From: Thermodesulfovibrio sp.
GTDB taxonomy: Bacteria; Nitrospirota; Thermodesulfovibrionia; Thermodesulfovibrionales; JdFR-85
Reading direction: 5' to 3'
DNA length: 6,201 bases
Assembly: GCA_027050975.1 (NCBI GenBank)
Contig: JALUAR010000036.1
Coordinates: forward strand, 1 to 6,201
Shown: positions 1-6,201 of the stretch, piece by piece
Layout: each line of letters begins with the position of its first letter
Position numbering within the stretch: the stretch's first letter is position 1
Program-made: the position numbers and the translations under genes
The notes under the pieces: generated by a model
Told to the model about the DNA's origin: nothing
Seen by the model: only the letters and a program-made list of their open reading frames with translations
Databases searched by the model: none

Positions 1-883
1 CTCCGAGATAGGGCCCGACCTTGTGGTGGGCTCGGGAGGATATGCTTCTCTGGCCCCGGTGCTTAGCGCAAGGCTGCTGTCCATACCCACGATAATTCTG
101 GAGCAGAATGCCATTCCCGGAAGGACAAACAGGCTTCTGGGCCATGTGGCACAGTCCATTTGTGTTACCTATCAGGAGAGCCTTGCATACTTCCCCAGGC
201 ATAAGGTGCATCTGACGGGTAATCCCGTGAGAGAACGGATTCTACGAGGTAGCAAAGCAGCTGCAAGAAAGATATTTTCACTAAAAGAGGGGCTGTTTAC
301 CGTGTTTGTCTTCGGAGGCAGTGCTGGCGCATCTTCGATAAACAAGGCCATAGTTGAGGCCCTTCAGTATCTGCTTGATCTCAAGGACAGACTGCAGTTT
401 CTGCATCAGACCGGCCAAAGGGATTTTGAGTTTGTCCGTGACGCATACAGAGGCTACGGGTTTATGGGAACGGTAACCCCTTATATCTATCAGATGCCAG
501 AGGCATATGCAGTGGCTGACCTTGTCATATCTCGTGCAGGCGCAACCACCCTGTCAGAGATATGCGTTACAGGTAAGCCATCTATTCTGATTCCCTATCC
601 TTATGCAGCAGGAAATCATCAGGAGGCAAATGCCAGGAAGCTTGAGGCATTAGGTGCGGCTGTCATGATCCTTAATACCGAACTCAACGGCAAGAGGCTT
701 GCCCAGGAGATCAGAAGGCTTTATGAGTCTCCTGATCTGAGGGAAGGGATGAGCAGAAAGGCTGTTGGCTTCGGAAGGCCCGATGCCGTAAAAAGGATTG
801 CTGATATAGCTTTGAGTGTGGCATCAATGAACAAAACCAGGGATACTGGCAAAAATATCCTAAAGGAAGGGCTGGAAGGATAG
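1..883 (+). CDS. murG: MurG, lipid II synthase (GlcNAc transferase), 5'-truncated by window edge
   Basis: MurG transfers GlcNAc from UDP-GlcNAc to lipid I, giving lipid II on the cytoplasmic face of the inner membrane. The frame is open from base 2 and gives 293 codons up to a TAG stop. A full MurG has about 360 residues, so roughly the first 70 are missing, including the N-terminal glycine-rich loop. The GTG at 23 is an internal valine, not the start. Visible family motifs are DLVVGSGGYAS (bases 17-49), EQNAIPGRTNRLL, TGNPVR, the C-domain loop GGSAGA (314-331; E. coli has GGSQGA), the donor-binding RAGATTLSE (from 533), and the NHQEANA segment near 614-634. These identify a GT28-family glycosyltransferase with its C-terminal UDP-GlcNAc domain intact. 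murC follows after one base, so the two are surely co-transcribed. The family assignment is secure. Confidence 0.97.
   Translation, partial: SEIGPDLVVGSGGYASLAPVLSARLLSIPTIILEQNAIPGRTNRLLGHVAQSICVTYQESLAYFPRHKVHLTGNPVRERILRGSKAAARKIFSLKEGLFTVFVFGGSAGASSINKAIVEALQYLLDLKDRLQFLHQTGQRDFEFVRDAYRGYGFMGTVTPYIYQMPEAYAVADLVISRAGATTLSEICVTGKPSILIPYPYAAGNHQEANARKLEALGAAVMILNTELNGKRLAQEIRRLYESPDLREGMSRKAVGFGRPDAVKRIADIALSVASMNKTRDTGKNILKEGLEG
874..880 (+). promoter_or_regulatory. Ribosome binding site of murC
   Basis: GGAAGGA lies 4 bases before the murC ATG at 885 and inside the last codons of murG. It supports that start and implies coupling of murC translation to murG termination. Confidence 0.7.
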
Positions 884-884
884 A

Positions 885-2252
885 ATGTTTGAACAGTACA
901 GAATAATACACTTTGTGGGAATAGGCGGGATAGGAATGAGCGGTATTGCCGAGGTTTTGCATAATCTCGGCTATGAGGTAACAGGTTCCGACCTGAAGGA
1001 GTCTGCCAATACCGAGAGGCTTAGGAGTCTTGGTATAAAGGTGTATATAGGGCACAGGGCGGAGAATATAGACTCTGCCCATGTGGTTGTCATCTCCTCT
1101 GCGGTAAGGGAAGACAATCCAGAGGTTGTTGAGGCAAGGAGAAGGTCCATTCCGGTGATTCCACGTGCAGAGATGCTTGCCGAAATTGGAAGACTCAAAT
1201 ACAGCATACTTGTTGCAGGCACACATGGCAAAACCACCACCACATCCTTGATTTCGGCAATACTTTCCCATGCAGGACTTGATCCCACAGTTATCATCGG
1301 TGGCAGATTAAAGGCCACGGGTACAAACGCAAGGCTCGGTCGGGGTGAGTTCCTTGTGGCAGAGGCTGACGAAAGTGACGGTTCCTTTCTTAAGCTATCA
1401 CCTACTGTGGCAGTGGCAACGAATATAGACAGAGAGCATATGGATTACTTCAAGACAATGGATGCCCTTTACAGTGCCTTCAGGGAGTTTCTTGATAAGG
1501 TTCCTTTTTACGGACTGTCAGTGCTCTGTTATGAGAATATCTATCTCAGAAATATCGCCAAAGAGCTCAATAGAAAATGCATCTCCTACGGTTTCTCGGA
1601 AGATGCAGATGTAATGGCCACGGAAATAACATCCAGAGAAGGCGTTGTAAGCTTTAATGTCGTATACAAGGGAGATGATCTGGGAGTATTTCAGATTCCG
1701 CTTCTGGGTGTACACAATGTACTGAATGCACTTTCAGCGATAATCGTATCCAGAGAACTCTATGTGAAGGACGAGATTATCAGGGAGGCCCTCAGAGGGT
1801 TTTCCGGTATTCAGAGGAGGTTTGAATACAAGGGTGCTTTTAAAGGGGCAAAGGTTTACGATGATTACGGACATCATCCCACGGAGATAAAGGCCACCTT
1901 GAAGGCAGTGAAAAATGGTGGTTTTAATCGATTACTTGTTGTGTTTCAACCTCACAGATATACACGAACAATGGATCTGTTTCAGGAGTTTGTGAAATCC
2001 TTTGACAGTGTTGACAGACTCTACATAATGGATATATACCCTGCAGGAGAGAGACCCATTGAGGGTGTTACCGCAGAGGCCCTTGCCAATGGTATCAGAA
2101 AAAGAGGTGGTAACGTTAGTTATTGTCCGGACAGAAGGGAGTTAATCGGGATATTATCCAAAGAGGTTAGAGAGGGAGACATTGTGCTTACCCTTGGTGC
2201 AGGTGATGTATGGAAGGTGGCGGATGAACTTACATGGAACGAAAATGGATAA
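885..2252 (+). CDS. murC: MurC, UDP-N-acetylmuramate--L-alanine ligase
   Basis: MurC is a cytoplasmic ATP-dependent ligase that adds L-Ala to UDP-MurNAc, the first residue of the stem peptide. The protein has 455 residues, a usual length (E. coli MurC has 491). The N-terminal Rossmann-like domain (about 1-105) carries the nucleotide motif HFVGIGGIGMSG (9-20). The central Mur ligase domain (about 106-310) holds the P-loop GTHGKTTT (112-119, Lys116), EADESDGSF (160-168), TNIDREHMDYF (179-189, with the metal-site histidine at 185) and GVHNVLNALSA (275-285). The C-terminal domain (about 311-455) has YDDYGHHPTE (325-334), FQPHRYTRT (354-362) and LGAGD (437-441). The HFVGIGGIGMSG and YGHHPTE signatures separate MurC from MurD, MurE and MurF. 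It begins one base after the murG stop with a good ribosome binding site, and its last 8 bases overlap murB. No active-site residue I checked is missing. Confidence 0.98.
   Translation: MFEQYRIIHFVGIGGIGMSGIAEVLHNLGYEVTGSDLKESANTERLRSLGIKVYIGHRAENIDSAHVVVISSAVREDNPEVVEARRRSIPVIPRAEMLAEIGRLKYSILVAGTHGKTTTTSLISAILSHAGLDPTVIIGGRLKATGTNARLGRGEFLVAEADESDGSFLKLSPTVAVATNIDREHMDYFKTMDALYSAFREFLDKVPFYGLSVLCYENIYLRNIAKELNRKCISYGFSEDADVMATEITSREGVVSFNVVYKGDDLGVFQIPLLGVHNVLNALSAIIVSRELYVKDEIIREALRGFSGIQRRFEYKGAFKGAKVYDDYGHHPTEIKATLKAVKNGGFNRLLVVFQPHRYTRTMDLFQEFVKSFDSVDRLYIMDIYPAGERPIEGVTAEALANGIRKRGGNVSYCPDRRELIGILSKEVREGDIVLTLGAGDVWKVADELTWNENG
2236..2239 (+). promoter_or_regulatory. Weak ribosome binding site for the preferred murB start
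   Basis: GGAA sits 5 bases before the ATG at 2245, within the end of murC. A stronger GGAAGG (2212-2217) sits 6 bases before the alternative ATG at 2224. That stretch also encodes the conserved Trp-Lys of MurC, so its likeness to a Shine-Dalgarno site may be a by-product of protein sequence. Confidence 0.35.
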
Positions 2253-3156
2253 TCTTGATAGATTCCTGAAAGAGTTCAGGGGGGATGTTTTCCGGAACGT
2301 TCCTCTCAAGGAGCATACCTCGCTGAGAATAGGAGGCCCTGCGGATTATCTCCTTGTGCCAGATGATACATTAGCGTTAAAGATGCTGATCGACCTACTG
2401 GCTGAGATAGAGATGGAGTATATGATCATTGGCGGAGGTACAAACATCCTGGTAAAAGACGGAGGTGTCAGAGGATGTGTGATCAGCCTCAAGAGGTTTC
2501 AGAAGCTGGAGACTGTTCAGGAAGGTGATGACACTGTCACGCTCTTTGTACAGACAGGTGCACCTTTGCAGAGGCTAATAAATCACTGTAAGGATTCGGG
2601 CCTTACAGGACTGGAAGGCCTTGCAGGGATTCCCGGTACCATGGGCGGTGCACTCTTTGGAAACGCCGGGGCCTTCGGGTACGAAATAATGGATGTTGTT
2701 CAGAGGGTGACTGTTCTGGAAAGAGGTGCTCTAAAGGTTTATGAGAGAGGACAACTGAATCCGGGCTACAGAGAGGGTGGTTTCCCCAAAGAAACTATTA
2801 TCCTTGGTGTCCATGTCAGGCTTGAAAGGGATGACCCCCAGGCGGTGAAAACAACAACAGAGGCTTATCTGAAGGAGAAAAAGGCTACACAGCCCATCGG
2901 GCAGAGGTCTGCAGGTTGTGTCTTTAAAAATCCCGAGTCTCTGCCTGCCGGAAAGCTTATTGATGAGGCAGGATGTAAGGGGATGAGAGTCGGCGATATC
3001 GAGGTCAGCACAGTGCATGCAAACTTTTTTGTAAATACAGGAGAGGGAAGGGCAGAGGACTTCCTGATGCTTATGGATATGGTCTCCGAGAGGGTTTATG
3101 ATGTATTTGGGATTGTGCTTGAACCGGAAATCAGGATTGTGGGACAAAAGGAGTGA
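2245..3156 (+). CDS. murB: MurB, UDP-N-acetylenolpyruvoylglucosamine reductase (type II-like)
   Basis: MurB is a cytoplasmic FAD enzyme that uses NADPH to reduce UDP-GlcNAc-enolpyruvate to UDP-MurNAc, the substrate of MurC. From the ATG at 2245 it has 303 residues. The FAD domain shows RIGGPAD (28-34), GGGTNILV (63-70) and GLEGLAGIPGTMGGA (122-136). The substrate and C-terminal domain shows the YR pair (175-176; R176 matches E. coli Arg159), SAGCVFKNP (222-230) and LEPEIRIVG (292-300), which contains the catalytic Glu. The short length suggests a type II enzyme without the E. coli tyrosine loop. Position 225 is Cys where E. coli has the proton-donor Ser229. The start is uncertain: an ATG at 2224 (310 residues) has a better Shine-Dalgarno-like stretch, while 2245 gives the usual N-terminal length and only an 8-base overlap with murC. 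In-frame ATG codons further upstream, at 2182 and 2206, lie deep in murC and are unlikely. Confidence 0.96.
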   Translation: MDNLDRFLKEFRGDVFRNVPLKEHTSLRIGGPADYLLVPDDTLALKMLIDLLAEIEMEYMIIGGGTNILVKDGGVRGCVISLKRFQKLETVQEGDDTVTLFVQTGAPLQRLINHCKDSGLTGLEGLAGIPGTMGGALFGNAGAFGYEIMDVVQRVTVLERGALKVYERGQLNPGYREGGFPKETIILGVHVRLERDDPQAVKTTTEAYLKEKKATQPIGQRSAGCVFKNPESLPAGKLIDEAGCKGMRVGDIEVSTVHANFFVNTGEGRAEDFLMLMDMVSERVYDVFGIVLEPEIRIVGQKE

Positions 3157-3174
3157 AAAGGGCTTTATACTGGT

Positions 3175-4092
3175 ATGCTTAAAAACAAGAAAATAGGTGT
3201 GATTGCAGGAGGTGTTTCGGCAGAGCGTGAGGTCTCTCTGAAAAGTGGAGAGGCAGTTTTCAATGCATTGAAAAACAAGGGCTACAATGTGGTCTTTATA
3301 GATGCTAAAGGAGATGTTTACGACCAGTTAAAAGGGGAGGCTATAGATATTGCCTTTCTGGTTTTGCACGGTGGCTGGGGAGAAAACGGGGCCATTCAGG
3401 GGATGTTAGAGATAATGGGAATCCCCTACACAGGCTCGGGAGTGCTTGCCTCGGCCCTTGCCATGAACAAGGTGATGTCGAAAAAGGTCTTTCTCTATCA
3501 CGGACTGAATATCCCGGAGTTTATGGTGCTGGACAGTGGAGAGTATGTTTTGCCGGACTTTCAGGGACCATGGGTGGTAAAACCAGCTAAAGAGGGCTCC
3601 AGCGTTGGAGTGAACATTGTGGATACTCCGGATACGCTGAAGGAAGCGCTGTCCGAGGCAGGAAGATTCGGAGGTCCTGTAATAATTGAGCAGTACATCA
3701 GGGCAAAGGAGGTTCAGATCGGAATACTCGGAGATGAGGTTTTAGGTGGGGTGGAGGTCAGGCCAAAAAGGCGATTTTATGATTATGTTGCCAAATATAC
3801 GCCGGGAAGTACGGAGTATATTCTCCCTCCCGAGCTTGATACCGATCTGTATGAGGAGGCTAAGAGGGTGGCTTTTAATGCCCATAATGCCCTTGGTTGC
3901 AGTGGTGCAACAAGGGTCGATCTGCTTATTACGGAGGACGGTAAGATTTATGTGTTGGAGGTTAACACAATTCCCGGGATGACAGAGACATCACTGCTGC
4001 CAAAAATAGCAAGGCTTGCGGGATATGATTTCCCCTCACTTCTTGAGGCAATACTTAACGATGCAATAAAGAATAATGGGAAGAAAGAATAA
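3175..4092 (+). CDS. ddl: D-alanine--D-alanine ligase
   Basis: Ddl is a cytoplasmic ATP-grasp enzyme that joins two D-Ala into the dipeptide later added to the UDP-MurNAc tripeptide by MurF. It has 305 residues, against 306 in E. coli DdlB. Active-site residues match E. coli DdlB with a constant offset of 8 through the ATP-grasp part: Lys136 (K144), Ser142 (S150), Lys207 (K215), Tyr208 (Y216), Arg247 (R255), Asp249 (D257), Glu262 (E270) and Asn264 (N272). The N-terminal GGVSAEREVSL (12-22) supplies Glu17 (E15). Tyr208 in the omega loop (YDYVAKY) is the residue typical of D-Ala-D-Ala rather than D-Ala-D-lactate ligases, so a vancomycin-resistant specificity is not indicated. The gene lies 18 bases after murB and overlaps ftsQ by 17 bases. 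The nearest purine-rich stretch, AAAAGGG (bases 3156-3162), is 12 bases from the ATG, which is rather far for a ribosome binding site. Confidence 0.98.
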   Translation: MLKNKKIGVIAGGVSAEREVSLKSGEAVFNALKNKGYNVVFIDAKGDVYDQLKGEAIDIAFLVLHGGWGENGAIQGMLEIMGIPYTGSGVLASALAMNKVMSKKVFLYHGLNIPEFMVLDSGEYVLPDFQGPWVVKPAKEGSSVGVNIVDTPDTLKEALSEAGRFGGPVIIEQYIRAKEVQIGILGDEVLGGVEVRPKRRFYDYVAKYTPGSTEYILPPELDTDLYEEAKRVAFNAHNALGCSGATRVDLLITEDGKIYVLEVNTIPGMTETSLLPKIARLAGYDFPSLLEAILNDAIKNNGKKE

Positions 4093-4849
4093 GAAAAATA
4101 GGTTGAAAAAAGAGAGAAGGAATCTTTTGCGGGTGCTGCTCCATCCCTATTCCAGATGGATTATTATCTTTGTCCTTACCGCAGGGGTTATTGTTACTGG
4201 TGGGATGCTCTCCTACAGGGCCCTTGCGAAAGTGTTTACTATCCAGAGGATTGTTGTGATAGGAAACAGGCATCTTACGGGTGGTGAGGTTATTGCACTG
4301 ATGAAAATAAAAAGGGGATACAGCCTCTTTAAGGTTAGTAGCAACGAATTGAGCAGACGGCTGTTGAATTCGCCATGGATTAAGGATGTAACCATTAGAA
4401 AGGAACCTCCTCATACACTGATTGTGAAGATGAAAGAGGCCCGTCCTCTTGCGCTTTTGAAAAAGAAGGGTGAGCTTTACATCCTGAGCAGGGAAGGTAA
4501 GGTTCTTGAACGGATTGGAAAGACAGCACCTTTCCTTCCGGTAATAGAGTTGAAGAAGGAGGACAAAAGGCTTCTTAAAGAGGCGCTGAGACTTGCTTCC
4601 GTAATAAACAGGGGGAACTATTTCTCGGACAAAAAGGTTGAAATAATTGCAAAAAAGCCTGAGGACATAGTCCTTGTGGTTGACGGGCTTCTTATAAAGG
4701 TCGGAAAGGGTGAGTATGACAAAAAACTGAGGAGGTTTGTCCAGATTCAGGGCCAGATAAATCGTCGGGGAATACCTGTGGAGTACATTGATCTTCGGTT
4801 TTCAAGGAGGGTAATTATAAGGGCATCAAAGAGGGGGTTGAATGAGTAG
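4076..4849 (+). CDS. ftsQ: FtsQ, divisome membrane protein with POTRA domain
   Basis: FtsQ (DivIB in Gram-positives) links early and late divisome proteins and binds FtsB/FtsL in the periplasm. The protein has 257 residues. It begins with a very basic cytoplasmic tail (10 Lys/Arg in the first 19 residues), followed by one membrane segment at about 27-48 (WIIIFVLTAGVIVTGGML). Next come a POTRA domain at about 54-125, starting FTIQRIVVIGNRHLTGGE and including SPWIKDVTIRKEPP, and the FtsQ/DivIB beta domain with the late strand motif YIDLRFSRRVIIR (237-249). The topology is N-in, C-out. Sequence identity to known FtsQ is normally low, so the call rests on topology, the POTRA pattern and position between ddl and ftsA. 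The ATG lies inside ddl with only a weak AAAGA upstream, so translation is probably coupled to ddl. The stop overlaps ftsA by 8 bases. Confidence 0.93.
   Translation: MGRKNKKNRLKKERRNLLRVLLHPYSRWIIIFVLTAGVIVTGGMLSYRALAKVFTIQRIVVIGNRHLTGGEVIALMKIKRGYSLFKVSSNELSRRLLNSPWIKDVTIRKEPPHTLIVKMKEARPLALLKKKGELYILSREGKVLERIGKTAPFLPVIELKKEDKRLLKEALRLASVINRGNYFSDKKVEIIAKKPEDIVLVVDGLLIKVGKGEYDKKLRRFVQIQGQINRRGIPVEYIDLRFSRRVIIRASKRGLNE
4831..4837 (+). promoter_or_regulatory. Ribosome binding site of ftsA
   Basis: GAGGGGG lies 4 bases before the ftsA ATG at 4842, inside the last codons of ftsQ. It fixes that start and the 8-base overlap. Confidence 0.65.
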
Positions 4850-6059
4850 GGGACCGATCATAGCAGGTCTTGATGTGGGAACCACGAAGGTCTGTGCCAT
4901 TGTAGGCCAGGTGGTAGACGGCCGTCTGAACATTCTTGCCATTGGGGCCGCACCATCGCATGGACTTAGAAAGGGTATTGTTGTGAACATTGAATCTACT
5001 GTTGAGTCCATCTCACAGGCTATAGAGGATGTTCAGAATACATCGGGTGTAGAGATAAACTCCGTATATGTGGGGATTGCCGGAGGGCATATAAAGAGCT
5101 TTGAGAGTTACGGAGCCGTAGGAATCAAAGGCCGTGAGGTAACAGACAGTGATATCGAGAGGGCACTTGATGCTGCAAAGGCTGTCTATGTTCCCCTTGA
5201 CAGAGAGGTCCTGCATGTAATCCCCAAGGAGTATATAGTGGACGGACAGGAAGAGATTACCAATCCTGTGGGAATGAGCGGCGTCAGGCTTGAGGCAAGG
5301 GTGCAGATAGTGACAGGTTCTGTCTCCGCAGTTCAGAACCTGATAAGATGCTGTGAAAAGGCCGGCCTTGCGGTGAATGACATAGTGCTTGAGCCCCTTG
5401 CATCATCCCTTGCCACATTAACAGAGGATGAGAAGAAACAGGGTGTGGTGCTTATTGACATAGGCGGAGGTACAACGGATATAGCCTTTTACAAAAACGG
5501 TGTTCTTTCCTATACGGCTGTTGTAGCCATAGGAGGCAATCATATTACTAACGATATAGCCATTGGTCTGAGACTCCCTGTAGATGAGGCAGAGAGGATT
5601 AAGATGGCCTACGGAACAGCCGTGCCTTTTGCCGATATGGAGGATGACGAGGTAAAGATAATGGTGGCCGGAAGGGATGAAAAGACCATACCAAGAAGTT
5701 ACATAACGGAGATCATAAACCCGAGATGCGAGGAACTATTTGACATCATAAAGGGCGAGTTACAGAACTCTGGGGCCTATGATGGTGCTGTTTACGGAGT
5801 GGTTCTTACCGGAGGTGCTTCTCAGCTTAGCGGAATGGACCGCATCGCAGAGGCAGTGCTTGGACTGCCTGTAAGGGTTGGAATGCCAGAGCATCTTGCA
5901 GGGCTTGCCGATGCCGTAGCAGACCCGAAGTACTCTACCGGCGTTGGGCTGTTGCTTTACGGAGCAGAGGCTGAGCCACCTCCTGCCATCTCAGGAGATA
6001 TGTTCGGTAATGTGCTGAAAAAGATGAAGGAATGGGTAAAAGGATTTTTAAAGAGATGA
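4842..6059 (+). CDS. ftsA: FtsA, actin-like membrane anchor of the Z ring
   Basis: FtsA is an actin-family ATPase that binds the FtsZ C-terminal tail, tethers the ring to the inner membrane and recruits later divisome proteins. It has 405 residues, a usual length (E. coli FtsA has 420). The actin-like nucleotide motifs are all present: phosphate 1 AGLDVGTTKV (8-17), phosphate 2 DIGGGTTDIAFY (206-217) and the adenosine motif VLTGGASQL (321-329). The SHS2/1C insertion, unique to FtsA among actin relatives, falls at about 82-160. A proline-rich linker (AEPPPAISG, 377-385) leads to an amphipathic C-terminal helix (about 387-405, with Met, Phe, Val, Leu, Trp on one side and Lys on the other). This is the expected membrane-targeting sequence. 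The gene overlaps ftsQ by 8 bases and is followed by ftsZ after 53 bases, the classic pairing. Confidence 0.98.
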   Translation: MSRGPIIAGLDVGTTKVCAIVGQVVDGRLNILAIGAAPSHGLRKGIVVNIESTVESISQAIEDVQNTSGVEINSVYVGIAGGHIKSFESYGAVGIKGREVTDSDIERALDAAKAVYVPLDREVLHVIPKEYIVDGQEEITNPVGMSGVRLEARVQIVTGSVSAVQNLIRCCEKAGLAVNDIVLEPLASSLATLTEDEKKQGVVLIDIGGGTTDIAFYKNGVLSYTAVVAIGGNHITNDIAIGLRLPVDEAERIKMAYGTAVPFADMEDDEVKIMVAGRDEKTIPRSYITEIINPRCEELFDIIKGELQNSGAYDGAVYGVVLTGGASQLSGMDRIAEAVLGLPVRVGMPEHLAGLADAVADPKYSTGVGLLLYGAEAEPPPAISGDMFGNVLKKMKEWVKGFLKR

Positions 6060-6112
6060 TATCTTGTTGTTTGAATAAAATTGAATATTTACACTAAAGA
6101 AAGGGGGTACTT
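6060..6112 (+). promoter_or_regulatory. AT-rich ftsA-ftsZ gap with a possible weak promoter
   Basis: This is the longest gap in the window. Bases 6060-6099 are about 20% G+C, well below the flanking genes. A sigma70-like pair can be read as TTGTTT (6067-6072), a 17-base spacer, then TACACT (6090-6095). They match the consensus hexamers at 3 of 6 and 4 of 6 positions. A start 6-7 bases downstream would fall near 6102, inside the ftsZ ribosome binding site, which weakens the call. I see no hairpin or terminator here. An ftsZ-proximal promoter is common in other bacteria, but here it is only a guess. Confidence 0.2.
6100..6107 (+). promoter_or_regulatory. Strong ribosome binding site of ftsZ
   Basis: AAAGGGGG lies 5 bases before the ftsZ ATG at 6113. 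It is the clearest free-standing Shine-Dalgarno site in the window. That agrees with the high cellular amounts of FtsZ known in bacteria and with ftsZ not relying on coupling to ftsA. Confidence 0.75.
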
Positions 6113-6201
6113 ATGTTTGAGATTGAAGAGGTAAGAAACAGTTCAGCCAGGATCAGGGTAATAGGTGTGGGAGGCGCTGGCGGAAATGCAGTGAATAATA
6201 T
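6113..6201 (+). CDS. ftsZ: FtsZ, tubulin-like division ring GTPase, 3'-truncated by window edge
   Basis: Only the first 29 complete codons are present. They read a short variable N-terminal stretch (MFEIEEVRNSSA) followed by RIRVIGVGGAGGNAVNN. This is the first beta strand and nucleotide-binding loop of the FtsZ GTPase domain, nearly identical to the universal IKVIGVGGGGGNAVNRM pattern. FtsZ polymerises with GTP into the ring that directs septation. The position directly after ftsA and the strong ribosome binding site support the assignment. Nothing can be said about the tubulin signature loop, the linker or the FtsA-binding tail, which lie beyond the window. Confidence 0.95.
   Translation, partial: MFEIEEVRNSSARIRVIGVGGAGGNAVNN

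Noticed and set aside
314..331. GGSAGA in MurG instead of the E. coli GGSQGA
   Set aside because: The fourth position varies in the family, and the surrounding motifs are intact, so it is not evidence of altered function.
711..1271. A 186-codon open frame on the minus strand across the murG-murC junction
   Set aside because: It lies opposite two clearly conserved genes, its translation has no recognisable domain and is rich in Cys, His and Tyr, as expected of antisense to such genes.
2731..3147. A 138-codon minus-strand open frame opposite murB
   Set aside because: It is fully antisense to a conserved enzyme, with no motif and low-plausibility composition.
3775..3801. Possible D-Ala-D-lactate (vancomycin-resistance type) ligase
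   Set aside because: The omega loop has Tyr208, aligned with E. coli Tyr216, the residue of ordinary D-Ala-D-Ala ligases.
3746..3982. A 78-codon + strand open frame inside ddl in another frame
   Set aside because: The ddl frame contains all catalytic residues through this stretch, so the second frame is a by-product.
4061..4069. A minimal ATG-CAA-TAA frame just before the ftsQ start, in the ftsQ frame
   Set aside because: It has no ribosome binding site and is too short to be more than chance within ddl coding sequence.
4055..4414. A 119-codon minus-strand open frame opposite ftsQ
   Set aside because: It is antisense to a supported gene, and no family resemblance or ribosome binding site could be made out.

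Overview
The window is a stretch of a bacterial division and cell wall (dcw) cluster. All genes lie on the + strand, in the order murG (3' part) - murC - murB - ddl - ftsQ - ftsA - ftsZ (5' part). Both edge genes are cut by the window. Coding sequence covers almost everything. The only non-coding gaps are one base between murG and murC, 18 bases between murB and ddl, and 53 bases between ftsA and ftsZ.

Organism: having murB and ddl between murC and ftsQ, followed by ftsA-ftsZ, fits a diderm bacterium such as a Deltaproteobacterium-like or Nitrospirota-like lineage. Codon use is distinctive: 17 of the 18 arginines in MurB are AGA or AGG, and ATA is common for isoleucine. That argues against Gammaproteobacteria such as E. 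coli and leans, as inference only, towards Nitrospirota or a related deep lineage. The sequence alone does not fix the genus.

Layout and function: bases 1-4092 carry cytoplasmic peptidoglycan precursor enzymes. MurB and MurC make UDP-MurNAc and add L-Ala to it, Ddl makes the D-Ala-D-Ala dipeptide, and MurG converts lipid I to lipid II at the membrane. Bases 4076-6201 carry divisome genes. FtsQ is a single-pass membrane protein with a POTRA domain, FtsA is the actin-like membrane tether of the Z ring, and FtsZ is the tubulin-like ring protein. Tight spacing and short overlaps (murC/murB 8 nt, ddl/ftsQ 17 nt, ftsQ/ftsA 8 nt) indicate one co-transcribed, probably translationally coupled operon. 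The AT-rich gap before ftsZ is the one place where extra regulation could sit.

Novelty: this is an ordinary housekeeping region. I see no mobile element, CRISPR array, RNA gene or unknown system. The points most worth a second look are a cysteine where E. coli MurB has its catalytic serine, the ambiguous murB start, and the ftsA-ftsZ gap.
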